Assembly: GCA_963989245.1 (NCBI GenBank) | Contig: OZ022348.1 | Location: forward strand, 27,051,018-27,115,017 | Length of the DNA stretch: 64,000 bases | Origin: Nansenia antarctica | Lineage: Eukaryota > Chordata > Actinopteri > Argentiniformes > Microstomatidae | Direction of reading: 5' to 3' | Shown here: piece after piece, positions 10,322 through 21,341 of the stretch | Layout of the letters: each line of letters begins with the position of its first letter | How positions within the stretch are numbered: the first letter of the stretch is position 1 | The notes under the pieces: model-generated | Told to the model about the DNA's origin: nothing | The model's database searches: none | The model's input: only the letters and a program-made list of their open reading frames with translations | Position numbers and translations under genes: made by a program

Positions 10322-12059
10322 TAAGCAGTTATGGAAGTAAGTAGGAATTAGAAGGGTAAAATAGAACTGATAAAATATGAATAAAACATAATAAACATAA
10401 TAGAATGTAATAAAGATAACGATAAACAACTATTTAATAATAATACAGTATGACATCACAAAGACATGTGACAGGTCTCTTGAGCTGAGGGGCATGATTT
10501 GTCCAAAACAAACCCAACCATATTGCAAAACAGCCCCTCACCTGAAATATGTTGTACAATTTAATTTGATCTATAATTGCATGTTATGAAATGTATTCAT
10601 ATAAATAATAAGGTGATCAGGAGGACACATTACGAACCCTCTATGGCACCTTGTTGCCTCTAGGCAACATACCCATTCTTGGCCTTTTACATCCCCAGTT
10701 ATGATGCAATACTTAGAAAAAGAGGCAGGGCCATAAGGAACCAAAAGCAGTGTTTGAATGTGTCACATGTCTCTCTGTAGGCCACGCTGAATCCCTTTTT
10801 TGCAGACTGTCCCACAAGGAACAGCTTAGCCATTTCTCTCCACAAACATTGTCTGAAAACATATTTTCCTGGCCTTTTTCAATCTGGAAAAAAATATATT
10901 CGTAATAATAGCTGAGTAAAGCTTACCTTCTAATAGTTTAATTTACTTTATTTGTTAATTAAGTAATGGAAACTTGCCTTGAGGCAACACCGTGCCACCA
11001 TGGATTCACCATGACACTGGTCAGGCGCACCTGTCAGGGGGCAGGCGCGCCTCTCTTGGGGCACCTCTCAGGCACCTCTCGGGGGCACTCTCCATGCCAT
11101 TACTTACCATTACTTACATTTACGTACTTTAGCCATTTTACTCTATTATACTGAGCCAGTTACCACTATTGCACTATTGTCTATTGTATTCCACCCCTGT
11201 ACATTGTACCGCACATTTAAAATCTTTTATCTAGTATTTTTTGTATATACTTATGTGACATCTAATTTTCCTTCGAATTAATCATGAAACATAATCAATT
11301 GTGGTTCCGTTTGCTGACCAAAAGCGTTTCAAAGTTCACCATCATTTGCACATCACTGGACAGCATCACTCACAGTTCTTACAAAACGCCACTTCATGTA
11401 TGGGCTCCTAAACGTGGATCTAAATGAGGTGTTGTTTTTGCCAAACCATCATATAAAAGAAGGTAACAGTTAAGTTAATTCACAAGGGCCGCCATAATTT
11501 CAGAGCGAACTATAGGCTATATATATTATTCAAGTAGGAGCAATTTTTTTTTTTTAAACTGCAGTCCCGTTACTGAAATGTTAGAAAAACAATCTTCCTC
11601 TGCACTCCTCTGTCACATATAACATTGTTATGAATAATCTTCCTGCAAATGGCCTCTAATTGGCTTTTACGTCTGCACCAGGTAACTGGCTGGCATATTA
11701 GGCTATATGTGATTTGAGATATGTTAAAGTTCAAATTGTTTGTCTGTATTAAAGTAATACATTTGTTATGCTTTCCATGCTTAGCGGCTTTAATTCTGGG
11801 AATAGGCTTCATGACCTACACTGAAATAAAGTGTTTGAGTCCATAAATTAACTTGTGTGTTAATGTTCATTTTCTATTGGATGTTTCTTTATGGACAACA
11901 ATTTGCCATTCATAATGCTATGACAAATGGAACTGGTTTCTAGGTAACGAGCGCCCTCTAGTTGTGACATCACGATGTGGAATTATCCTGTCTGAGCGCT
12001 CTGTTTAATTTGCCATACAATACAAACCATTGATATCAGAACCAGAGTTATTTTTATTG
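10322..12059. other. AT-rich intergenic DNA, no gene recognised
   Basis: Reading both strands shows no credible coding frame. Short repeated TTAC/TTACT motifs near 11100-11130 suggest old LINE tail material, but nothing is firm. Confidence 0.5.
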
Positions 12060-12160
12060 CAATTAAGTATATTTTCACATACAGGAAATTGACTTGGTGA
12101 TGTTGGTGCATAGGACATAAAAAACAACAATATTATAGACAATTTACATAACTATCCTTC
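12060..12160 (-). mobile_element. LINE-like 3' end fragment
   Basis: ACAGGAAATTGACTTGGTGA followed by TGTTGGTGCATAGGACATAA recurs at 22738-22900, where a MITE splits it. The recurrence and the ACAACAA-rich tail suggest a dispersed LINE 3' end in reverse orientation. Confidence 0.4.
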
Positions 12161-12339
12161 TTTGATGCTCGGTTGTATAGTTTTGATATCAATCATCGTG
12201 GTCAAAAATCCGTAAAAGGTATGGTACATGTTTTTTCTCAATCTGAAATTAAAGTAAGTGGTAAATGAGACAAATCAAGAAGTGAACAAGTCGTAGGCCT
12301 GTTTTTTATATTCTTCTTCTTCTTAATATTATTGTAATT

Positions 12340-12580
12340 GGAACCTCTTGGCTAGAGGTTAGAGAGGCCGGCTCCCCGCCTCAGGAGGGAGCTGCATGTG
12401 AGCTGGTGACTGGAGGGTGGTTGCTGGCATCGTATCGAAGGTGCCTACCACTGCCGTTGTGCCCTTGAGCAAGGCAATAGCTCCAGGGGGCGCTGACTAT
12501 GGCCCTGTGCCTACGGGAAAAATATTAATTTTGTTGTACTCTGTGCAATGGCAAGGGTTGAATCTAATCTAATCTTTTAC
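12340..12580 (+). mobile_element. SINE with LINE-like tail
   Basis: The sequence contains the GTGCCCTTGAGCAAGGCA block typical of tRNA-derived fish SINEs, a degenerate tRNA-like head (GGCTAGAGGTTAGAGAGGCC) and a 3' tail ending in repeats of AATCT. It has no coding potential. Confidence 0.6.
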
Positions 12581-12878
12581 TAAGCCCCCGGACCATCAAG
12601 GACTGACCCACACAACACAACGACCACCCCCCCCAAATAAAAGCCTTTGCTGTTGTCGTTAGTTACCACTGCTGACCAAGTAGATAGCCTATTTAAATGA
12701 TATAGCCTAATAGATATAAGTTATGCCACGACAAAGGAGTTCAAATCTTTCGGAATTTGAATGATGTTGCTAACTGAGCTAATGGCAGAGTTTGGGGCAG
12801 TAATGGAGGACAAGAGAACTGACAGCAACACTACACAAGAAGGACCCCTGGGTGTTGCTAGCGGAGCGGCGAGGGGCA

Positions 12879-12946
12879 TGTCTCAACTTAAAGCTTGTCT
12901 CAACTTAAAGCATGTCTCAACTTAAAGCTTGTCTCAACTTAAAGCA
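12879..12946. repeat. four tandem copies of an 18-bp unit
   Basis: TGTCTCAACTTAAAGC(A/T) is repeated four times head to tail, alternating between two variants. It lies just upstream of the Harbinger Myb-like remnants. Confidence 0.8.
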
Positions 12947-13143
12947 TGAAAAACCTAAAGGCAAAACAAGGGAAAAAAAGATGCGGCAGAGAGAGAAGAC
13001 GGGCGGGGAGACCACCACAAGTGGCACCGGATATGGTCCCGCAGCAGATATGGTCCCCCCTCCTTAAACCTTCCGACGGTGACGGCTTGCTGGATACAAC
13101 TATCACGTTCTCTACAGAAGCATTAAGTAAGCTTGCTCGCTAA
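12946..13143 (+). pseudogene. possible Harbinger Myb/SANT-like protein fragment
   Basis: A short frame with NLKAKQGKKRCGRERRRAGR resembles the linker after the Myb/SANT domain of Harbinger-associated DNA-binding proteins. It lies upstream of a coiled-coil exon (16200-16474) and a Harbinger transposase relic on the opposite strand, which is the usual two-gene arrangement. The assignment is weak and rests on context. Confidence 0.3.
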
Positions 13144-13261
13144 CACCTAATAATATAGCATTGCTACATTTTATAATTCAATCATTATTGTTTTAAAAAT
13201 ATGTATATTATTATTTACTGCATTGACTATTATTTACTGCATTGACTCACTGTAAACATAG

Positions 13262-14067
13262 GGGTGCAACGGTTCTCGGTTTGATATTGAGCCGTACGGT
13301 TCGCCATCCACGGTTCAACGCACTAGTGAATTGTAGCATCATGCATGGAGGAGGAGAGGATCAAACCCGCTATGACTAAGTCATAATATCAAAACACAGC
13401 CTGGGATTTCACAGAACGAACAAACGACAACACCGACCCAAACAAAGCAGTGAACATGGCGAGCGGAGACGAGAGCACGGGTGTAGTTGAGAGGCAACAG
13501 TTTGAGGAAGCCCCGGCTTCCTACAAGTCTGCAGTGTGGGGTTATTTCGGTTATGGCATTGATTACGACGACGAGGGAACTAAAACGGTGAACAAAAACG
13601 TTACTGTCTGCAAGCATTGCTTAACGCGCGTCGTATATGCGCGCGGAAACACTTCCAATATGAACCAGCATATTCGGCGCCACCACTCCACTTTATCACT
13701 GACCGGAGACAGGAAAGCCGGGCAGGTGACGTCAGTGAGAAAACAGCAGTCTCTCTCCCCTGCCCTCGAACAGACCTACAATACCAGGTCAGAAAAACAC
13801 ACAAAAACAACCTGTGCAGTGGGAAGTAAGTATAGGCTTGATTACAATGAGTAATGTTCACAGATTATAGTCATTTTTCTGTCACCAAAAGTATCACTGC
13901 CCAAATACATTAATTGTAGCAATCAAGTAATGACAAAATGTAATCGATGCATTAGACTACTTTGTAGTATACCTCTCAGATGTTTATATTATGGAACTGT
14001 TTTTCTGTAGTCGCCAGGAATGTGCTGTTAAATCTGTTGTTTCCTATGTGGCTGAATCAGAGTAACG
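13262..14067 (+). mobile_element. truncated hAT with BED finger exon
   Basis: A TAGGGGTGCAACGGTTCTCG terminus at about 13260 is followed by a BED-finger coding exon. No right terminus or catalytic domain was found before the next element at 14076, so the copy is truncated. Confidence 0.55.
13450..13827 (+). pseudogene. BED zinc finger of a hAT transposase
   Basis: The frame has VWGYFGYGIDYDDEG..., CKHCLTRVVYARGNTSNMNQ and HIRRHH, the C-x2-C...H-x4-H arrangement of a BED finger. Its length matches the N-terminal exon of ZBED-type hAT transposases. A possible splice donor (AGTGGGAAGTAAG) follows. The catalytic part is absent. Confidence 0.65.
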
Positions 14068-14075
14068 GTGTGGTC

Positions 14076-16139
14076 TAGGGCTGCAACAACGAATCGATGA
14101 AATCGATAATGAAATTCGTTGGCGACGAATTCCATTATCGATTCGTCGGGTCTTGTTCCATAACAAACCTACTTCCTGTTGACGCACGCGCGGCTACATT
14201 TAAATCATGGCGGAGAAAACGTCTCGACCGAAGAAGTCCAAGGTGTGGGAGCACTTCACTTTAAAAGCTACTAAAAAATGTGTTTGCTGCAACCTATGCA
14301 AAACCGACCTTACATGGCACGGGAGCACAACGGTGATGCGAGAACACCTTAAAAGAAAGCATGTGACAGTGATGAAGACGGCTCAGCCTCAGCAGGGTAA
14401 TTATATTACGTTGCGTTTTGAAGTGAGGATCGTTCGTTTCACTGGCACAGCTGTAGGCCTAAGTTAGTTCTTCTCGTTTATCTAATAGATTCTCCCTCTT
14501 AATGACCTATTGTATTTTTAGCTTGCTATTCGCATTCTATGCCTTCAGCACCGGAGTATGCTCATAGTCACTTGTATTAGTAAGGAGATGCACTTGTGAG
14601 TTCTGGCGAAGCATCAGCTAAATGCTGATGCGCGATTTTTTTTCGCGTGCATGCGCATAAAACACGCACTGGCGCTCAAAACAAAGACGTAATTTCACTT
14701 TACCCACGCAATACCCACTTAAACATGTTTCACTTTCATTCATGAAATTCACCCCTTCTGTGTTACTGTTTACACAAGTACAATCACAGTGTGACAGTCA
14801 GATGGAGCATTCGTTAAACAACAACAGCAAGGTAATGCATCAGCTGAGTTAAAGAAAACCAACTCTTACCGTTGATGACAGAACATGAGCCGTGTTTACC
14901 CGTACCTCCGCCTTGCCCCGCGCATATTGCTATGAATAGTTCGAAGATAGGTGCTTGCACGTTAGGTGCGAGGCTGCTTGGTTAACCCATTAGCGGGAAC
15001 ATTATTAGTTGCACAAAATAGGCTGATTTAATTGACCATGAACATCAGAGACAGACATTACGAATGTTCATTTAAAATACTCCGGAAGCCCGAAGTCCGG
15101 AAAACCGGAAGTCGGAAGTCCTCAGCATAATGCATTGTCTGCAATACAACCGGAGATTCAGGACGCACATTTGTGCGCCCTGGCCAAGAAATAGAGACAG
15201 CCAATTGGAGCGCTGCTACAGCTCACGTGTAAGCGAAAAGTATTCGTCCTGGCATAGACTTGCAATGACCGGCGCCCCGCGTTCTCCCCCTATGTATTTT
15301 AACAGTGAGTTTTACACACACACACACAGAGATAAAAATGTTTATTGTATTGGAGGATTTTTAATGAATGCTGATAGGCGCCGACAGAATATCAGCCGCA
15401 TTTTGTGAATAAACAATGTTTATTTAAAAAAAATAACTTTTACAAATCGCAACTAGGAAGTGAAGGTGGGGGCGGCGCCCCAGCGCCCTCTATCGGCCAG
15501 CCGCCACTGGCTAAATGACTGTAATGTAATGCGATAGCCAGTGAGTGTTTGCTCGCATTCATGAATTCAATATTGCATGACAAGTGTATTTAGCTAGCTG
15601 GCTAACGTCAGTGGTAGAGCAGAGGTGATAAGCTAAAGGCTAGCTAGTGGTAGCCTACCAAGCTACCCGTGAGTTAGAGTGAGGCACTGACTGTAGCCTA
15701 GCCTATTGTATTGATGGGGGAACCCTTGCATTGTTTTGGAGCATATCTGTTATATAAAAACATTAGTGTCTTGTCTGTAGCCTATATTGCACTTTGGGTT
15801 ACTGACCTTTACATTAAGCAAAGTTATTACCTAAAACAATGCATGTATTGAGCTAGAGTTCAACTACTTTATTGAAACAATCTACCGCCATAGTCCATGG
15901 CCTGTTGTTATACCTATTTGATGTAGCAAAGCCTTTTTTATTTATATTATTTATTATTTTTTATTAATACTTATTCATTTTGCACATGTATATGTATAGG
16001 CCTGGCTGATTTCGAAAACATAAATTAAAATTTGCCCCAAAAAAGTTTGCGATTTCCCCCCCCTTCATTTTATCCGATTAACCGATTAATCGGAAAAATA
16101 TTCGGTAGATTATCAAAATAATCGTTAGTTGCAGCCCTA
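14076..16139 (+). mobile_element. hAT element, 2064 bp, keeps only BED exon
   Basis: The termini TAGGGCTGCAAC and GTTGCAGCCCTA are inverted repeats. They are flanked by a perfect 8-bp duplication GTGTGGTC at 14068-14075 and 16140-16147. Subterminal repeats of ATCGAT/ATTCG type are present at both ends. The only coding remnant is a BED finger near the left end. Confidence 0.85.
14207..14396 (+). pseudogene. BED finger exon inside hAT
   Basis: Starts MAEKTSRPKKSKVWEHF and contains CCNLCKTDLTWHG and MREHLKRKH, a complete BED finger of C-x2-C...H-x4-H type. A donor-like AGG|GTAATT follows at 14397. No downstream transposase exon exists in the element. Confidence 0.7.
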
Positions 16140-16199
16140 GTGTGGTCACTGCATACAGCTGGAAGTAGCCGTCTAATGGGTTTGTCTTGTCCTTGTCCT

Positions 16200-16474
16200 A
16201 TGTGTTTTGTTTATACAGCTCAGACTGTCCCTGTGCTGGAGACAGTGAAGCCAGATTGTAAGTGCAAGGAAGCACAACCTGTGACACCACCTGCTGAAAA
16301 AAGTGAAAAGCCTTCCTCTCACCAGGAAATGATTGACCTTGAGAAGGAAAGATGTATTCTGGACATTGAAAATGCTAAATTACAAAAAGAAGTGCTATTG
16401 CTAAAAAAAGAGGTCCTGGTTCTTCAAAGGCAAAGGCTACTGGATCTGATGGATTCGGCAGCGATCACTATCTA
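16200..16474 (+). pseudogene. coiled-coil C-terminal exon, probable Harbinger Myb-like gene
   Basis: After an acceptor-like TTTATACAG the frame encodes about 85 residues with a strong heptad pattern (EKERCILDIENAKLQKEVLL...VLQRQRLLDLM) and stops at 16472-16474. Short coiled-coil tails of this kind end the Myb/SANT-like proteins encoded beside PIF/Harbinger transposases, and a transposase relic lies 1.4 kb downstream on the other strand. It could instead be an exon of an unrelated host gene. Confidence 0.4.
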
Positions 16475-16489
16475 GTTGGGGGGCTGTGA

Positions 16490-16738
16490 AGCAGGAGGTA
16501 GAGCCGCCGTCTAATGATCACAAGGTTGGCAGATCGGCGGTTCGAGCCCCGGCTGGCTGCATGTCGAAGTGTCATTGGGCAAGACACTGAACCCCAATTC
16601 AATCCAAATTGCTCCCAGTGAGCGGGCCGGCGCCTTGCATGGTAGCTTGCCGCCATTGGTGTGTGAATGTGTGTGTGAATGGGTGAATGAGAGGTCATTG
16701 TAAAGCGCTTTGGATAAAGGCGCTGTATAAGTGTAGTC
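16490..16738 (+). mobile_element. tRNA-derived SINE
   Basis: A tRNA-like head with B box GGTTCGAGCCCC is followed by the body ending GTAAAGCGCTTTGGATAAAG and a GCGCTGTATAAGTG tail, typical of a common teleost SINE class. Confidence 0.7.
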
Positions 16739-16989
16739 TATGTAAGTCAGTCCATTTAGTTGGAGCAGTACGAGTAGGTTTCACACCAGTGGCCAGTCCC
16801 CTCATTTAGATGTGAAAGTATTTGCATAAGCAAGCACATGAGTACTGGAAATTCTTGGTGGTTAATATTTAAAATGATCCTGAACAGTGCCTGTTCATGG
16901 CAGTGCTGTTACAGTATCGGGTCACTGAAGTGTATTTTTTTATGTGTGATAAGTTAACAATTGAGAGAATCTGACTTATTTTTAATTAA

Positions 16990-17168
16990 TTTTGCCATTT
17001 AGCAGGCGCTTTTAATCCAAAGCGATTTACAATTACGAATTACAGGGGCATTCCCCCTGGAGTAACTGAGGGCTAAGTGCCTTACTCAAGGGCACACTAG
17101 TAGTGGTGTGGTTTCAGGCGGGATTTGAACTCATTGAAGTCCAACTCACTATCCACTAGAGTCGACCA
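16990..17168 (-). mobile_element. tRNA-derived SINE, reverse orientation
   Basis: On the minus strand a B-box-like GAGTTCAAATCCCGCC head is followed by GTGCCCTTGAGTAAGGCACT and a tail reading AATCGCTTTGGATTAAAAGC then GCCTGCTAAATGGC. This is the standard fish SINE tail derived from a LINE. Confidence 0.7.
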
Positions 17169-17769
17169 CCACTTCCGACTTCAGTGTTGGAAAAAAAAAA
17201 CTTTATTTTTTTTTTAAATAAATGATACAATAATTGTAAAAAAAAGCCTCATCTCATTCATTGTATTTGACCTCTTTTGCACTAAACAAGCACAGTCTCA
17301 ACAATTCTTAGCACATACTGATACTTGGACACATACTGACATTGGAGTCAGATTATCAATATTAGGGTGTGTTCTCACTATAAACATTTGCTTGACTTCG
17401 AATCGGAGTTTAGGATAAAATTTGCTTTGCGTCATTTGGAGCTGTGAGAACACACATTCAAAGTCACTCCCGGGGCAAACAGCCGACGGATGCTCCGCTT
17501 GAAAAGGGTGGTTTCGCTCCGGTTAGAAAAGATGCATCGAGGCTGTCCATAGGAAAACTATTTTTCTGACCAATCAACTACCACGTCTGTTGCTTACATA
17601 AAGGGCTGTGAGAGCGCAAATCAGAAATAATTTATGCAACAATGTTGCAAACTCATCCACTTGCTCTGGGTCCTGATTCGGAATTTCATGTGAGAACATG
17701 ATCTTAGATTGTTTTGCTATCAAGAAAATATAGCTCAAATTCTCAGCCATATATAATTGCAGAAACAAA
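17169..17769. other. non-coding stretch between SINE and Harbinger relic
   Basis: AT-rich DNA with homopolymers near 17189-17220. It may include terminal parts of the Harbinger element, but no inverted termini could be paired. Confidence 0.4.
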
Positions 17770-18840
17770 TTTTAGTTTAATTCTGTCTACAGGCCTGGTC
17801 ATCACACCCAACTTGGACATTAATTGAGCATTAGCCCTTTCGATGAAGAAAAAGTTCCCCAATCTCACCACCTGGGTTAGTAATGGGAATGGGGTGCAGA
17901 CAGTCAATAGCTCCAATTACCCAGGAAACCTGCTCTCCTGTCAGATCCAGCTGTTGGTTCAAAAGTAATATACTGACCCTTTAAACATGCAATTGTCTTT
18001 GACACTCTGCTGACAATTCTGCAGACTGTGGACTTGTGAACTCCAAAAAGATCCCCATCAACCATTAGTCCCTCCAGGCAACCCGGTGTCGACGGAGGAT
18101 GGCAAACATCATCAGGGACACCTCGCACCCCAACCACGGACTGTTTCACCCCCTACCGAGAATCAGGAAGTCTACAGGCTACAGAACAGCTTCTTTCACA
18201 GAGCTATCACTCTGTTAAACAATCCCCCCCCCCACACATACACACATGACTATGATTCTTAACCCCCCCGCACCTGTACATAGCTCATAACTGTATATAG
18301 CTCATAACTGTATATAGCTCATAACTGTATATACCTCTAAACTAAACGGATGTTTACATTACTACCTCTGCACATGCTTTATGCTGCATAGTTACATATC
18401 ACTATCATTCTTGTTTTATTTATATCATGTTCTTATATCATTATTTGCACTTTTGGTTAGATGCCAAACTGCATTTCATGTATAGTATGTGTAATCTGCA
18501 ATGACAATAAAGTTGAATCTAATCTAATTTGAAAACACTGTGTAGCATAAAAACGCAAAGCTACTAGGAGCTGAAGAGGTGGTGGCACAGTTCCTCTCAC
18601 TTCCATGCTTGATACTGGTCCAACCTTCCCATTGAGGTATATGACAGACTCTTTTGTAAATCTATACTGCTATCTATACAGGTATTACCGCCGGGAAATC
18701 TCACTATTGATATACAATTCAATTGGGTTTAACCTGTCTCGTATTTTCCTGCAAGAAACTCTTTCCTCTATTCCCATTCCCATCCAGCGAAGATATGCAG
18801 CCATGTTGTCATTAAAACTGAAAGAGACCTAATATTAATT
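17770..18840 (-). pseudogene. PIF/Harbinger (HARBI1-like) transposase remnant
   Basis: On the minus strand, fragments in different frames read RDRLNPIELY and TKESVIYL near 18750-18640, FGVHKSTVCRIVSRVSKTIA near 18045-17985, and GAIDCLHPIPI near 17915-17880. This order matches the N-terminal helix-turn-helix region and first catalytic block of Harbinger transposases. Stops, frameshifts and a LINE insertion (18065-18530) break it. Confidence 0.65.
18065..18530 (+). mobile_element. LINE 3' fragment with (AATCT)n tail
   Basis: The 5' part retains translated traces of an RT-type LINE C-terminus (a DTSHPNHGLFHPLP block). The 3' part ends TGACAATAAAGTTGAATCTA followed by further AATCT units. It is nested in the Harbinger relic. 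Confidence 0.65.
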
Positions 18841-19469
18841 GCTAATCTATGTTAAGACTATGTTTAAAATTACTGGTGCAACAGACTTTAATTTAGTTTT
18901 AAGTGGAAATTAATCAGTGATTGCCAAAGGTTTAGATTGCTTCAAATGTTCTCATTCTCCCTCTTCAATGTTTTTTTAAGCGGTTGGCAATACATTACCG
19001 CCACCAACTCTACAGAAAAGAACAGCATACAAATAGAACAGACCTAAAACTACAAACAACAAACAACATCACCCCAAAACACCATACCAAACTAGAGAGG
19101 TCTTTGACCAAACTGAACTGCTAAAATACATAACCCTGCACTCATGATCTGCAGGGAGATTATTTTAAATTCATAAATGTATATTTAAATATTATTAATT
19201 ATTTTAATGATTGCTTTTAAATTACTATTATTTTCTAAATGTATATTTTAATGTTAGTTGATGAATCTATATATTTGTATATATTGTACATATTTGTATA
19301 TGTATTTACTTTTAAATAAATTAAATTAAATCTTATAGTAATTCTTATACTATTTAGTTATTTAGTTATCTTTTTCTGTGCCCCTTGGATTGTATGGTTT
19401 ATTCTTGTTTTATCATGTAATTATTGCTATTGTGTGTTTTATTTATGACTATTGTTCTATTATTATTTT

Positions 19470-19545
19470 TGTGGATAGGTTAAAGCACTTTGAGCTGCAA
19501 CGTTTGCAGGAAAAATGCTATACAAATAAAGGTTATTATTATTTG
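19470..19545 (+). mobile_element. retroelement 3' tail upstream of smarcc1
   Basis: TTAAAGCACTTTGAGCTGCA followed by AATGCTATACAAATAAAGG and (TTA)n is a common fish LINE/SINE tail. It ends about 20 bases before the ETS motif of the smarcc1 promoter. Confidence 0.5.
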
Positions 19546-19567
19546 TAAACAAAACCTCTAAGTTTCA

Positions 19568-19690
19568 ACTTCCGGTTTCTTCTTGGACGCTCACAGGAGT
19601 GCGAATCTGCGCATGCGCAGTTTTATTTCGAAAAACTTGCATGGTTAGTGACGCGCTGGGAGAGAGAGAGAGAGAGAGAGACAAGAAACA
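19568..19690 (+). promoter_or_regulatory. smarcc1: smarcc1 promoter and 5' UTR, ETS and NRF1 motifs
   Basis: Upstream of the start codon lie ACTTCCGGT (19568-19576), a consensus ETS/GABP site, and the perfect palindrome TGCGCATGCGCA (19608-19619), the NRF1 consensus. There is no TATA box. This pairing is typical of CpG-rich housekeeping promoters. An upstream ATG at 19641 opens a frame overlapping the main start; whether it is in the mRNA depends on the unknown transcription start. Confidence 0.65.
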
Positions 19691-19891
19691 ATGGCGACAG
19701 TGGCAACGGCAGCGGGGGGAGCGACGGGCTCAGGGGGCCCAGCAGCAGCGGCCGGCCCGGCGGGAGGAGCCGGTGGCACCGTGGTGGGCCGCAAGAAAGA
19801 CGGAGGCCCGTCCTCCAAGTACTGGGAGAGCGCAGAGACGGTCTCTCTGCTGGAGGCGGTGCGCCTGTGGATCGGGAAGCACTACAAGAAG
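19691..19891 (+). CDS. smarcc1: smarcc1 exon 1
   Basis: Residues 1-67: an Ala/Gly-rich leader, then RRKDGG-like and YWESAETVSLLEAVRLWIGK, the start of the conserved N-terminal module. It ends AAG|GTAAGC in phase 0; the donor is duplicated 46 bases downstream. Confidence 0.93.
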
Positions 19892-20468
19892 GTAAGCTAG
19901 CTTAGCCTAGCTTAGCTCCACTGACGTCCATAACAAGGTAAGCTAGCTTAGCTTAGCTCCACTGACGTCCATAACAAGCATAAGGCCCCGCGTCAGGACA
20001 CAATGGAAGTGAGGGCTAGCTTAGCTTAGCTCAGTCAGTCATTTACCGATGGATGCGTTCTCCATGTAGAAACATCACGAACAAGTCGTTCGTGGGTAAG
20101 TTAGCCAGAGAGAGAGAGGGAGGGGGAGGGAGGGCTTGTTTTATGAGCGACTTCAGTTAGCTTCACGTTATCAGCCGGCTAACCAGCTAAGATAGCTGTG
20201 GGGTGGTGCGTTCGTAAACACGCTCTGGAAGTCTGATCGGCACTCATGGAACGCCTCTTGTCCAATCAAGTTACGCGGTCCCTTTATGACGTCGAACCCA
20301 GTGTGCGCTCCGGCGCTCTCGGGTCGAGTTGACGAATGCAGCCCTGATCTCTACTCGTTATTTACAGTTAGAGAAACAACGGTCGTTTAGCTTAGCTAAC
20401 TGAGGTCGGAGCGTTGACGAGTTTAGCCCTGCTTAATGTTCTGAAGTTGGTGTGACTGGGGTTGTCAC

Positions 20469-20540
<72 letters not shown>

Positions 20541-20794
20541 CTAGGGTATGTCTGGATACAAGTCGTTTGTCACAATGCAAACAAGCTAACTAGCTAGCTA
20601 GCTCGCCCCAGTTGATCCAGCAAGGCCAGTCACGGGACTCTGGGTAGTATAGCTAAGCATGGGGCATGTAGTCAACTGTGTGTGCAGATCAATTCATATT
20701 TTGATCTCTGATTTCTGTGATGCGAAGTCCCCCATGCAACGACTAGAGATTGTTGTACAGTTTTGCAAGTTGCTACTGATGAGAAGTGTCAGTG

Positions 20795-20849
<55 letters not shown>

Positions 20850-21308
20850 GCAGGAGTGACGGCAGCATGCTCTGTTTATGATTATTGTTGTTGTTCATGC
20901 TCCACATGTTCGACGTGAGCGCGTCAAAAGCTTCAGCACATGCTGGTCTTAACACTACGAGCAGTTACAGCACAAATGAAATGTATTTTATTCAGTTTCA
21001 GCGACTACCTTTTTAAGGCCTCACTCACTGCACAAGAAAGTATTGCTAATCCCTAGTGTTGCTTGAACAAGTCTTTCAGTGATGTCACATGTGTGCTGGT
21101 TCCATGTTATGTAGGTTTATGTAATTGTGCATTGTGTCTATTTGAATGTTGAAGTTGAAATTCTCTTGTTGGATGTAAATATAACTGTGTGTGCAAGGTC
21201 GTCTGTGGATGTTGCTGACTCCTTGTGTTTTATAAGATCAAAATAATGGTGCTGCAGCGAAGTGTGTGTCTGTGTGTGTGGCTTAGAGTAGGAAACATGT
21301 ATTCTCTC

Positions 21309-21341
<33 letters not shown>

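Noticed and set aside
19641..19895. Alternative smarcc1 start or overlapping upstream frame
   Set aside because: The frame from the ATG at 19641 is Arg/Gln-rich, out of phase with exon 2 and unlike SMARCC N-termini. It is noted only as a possible upstream ORF.
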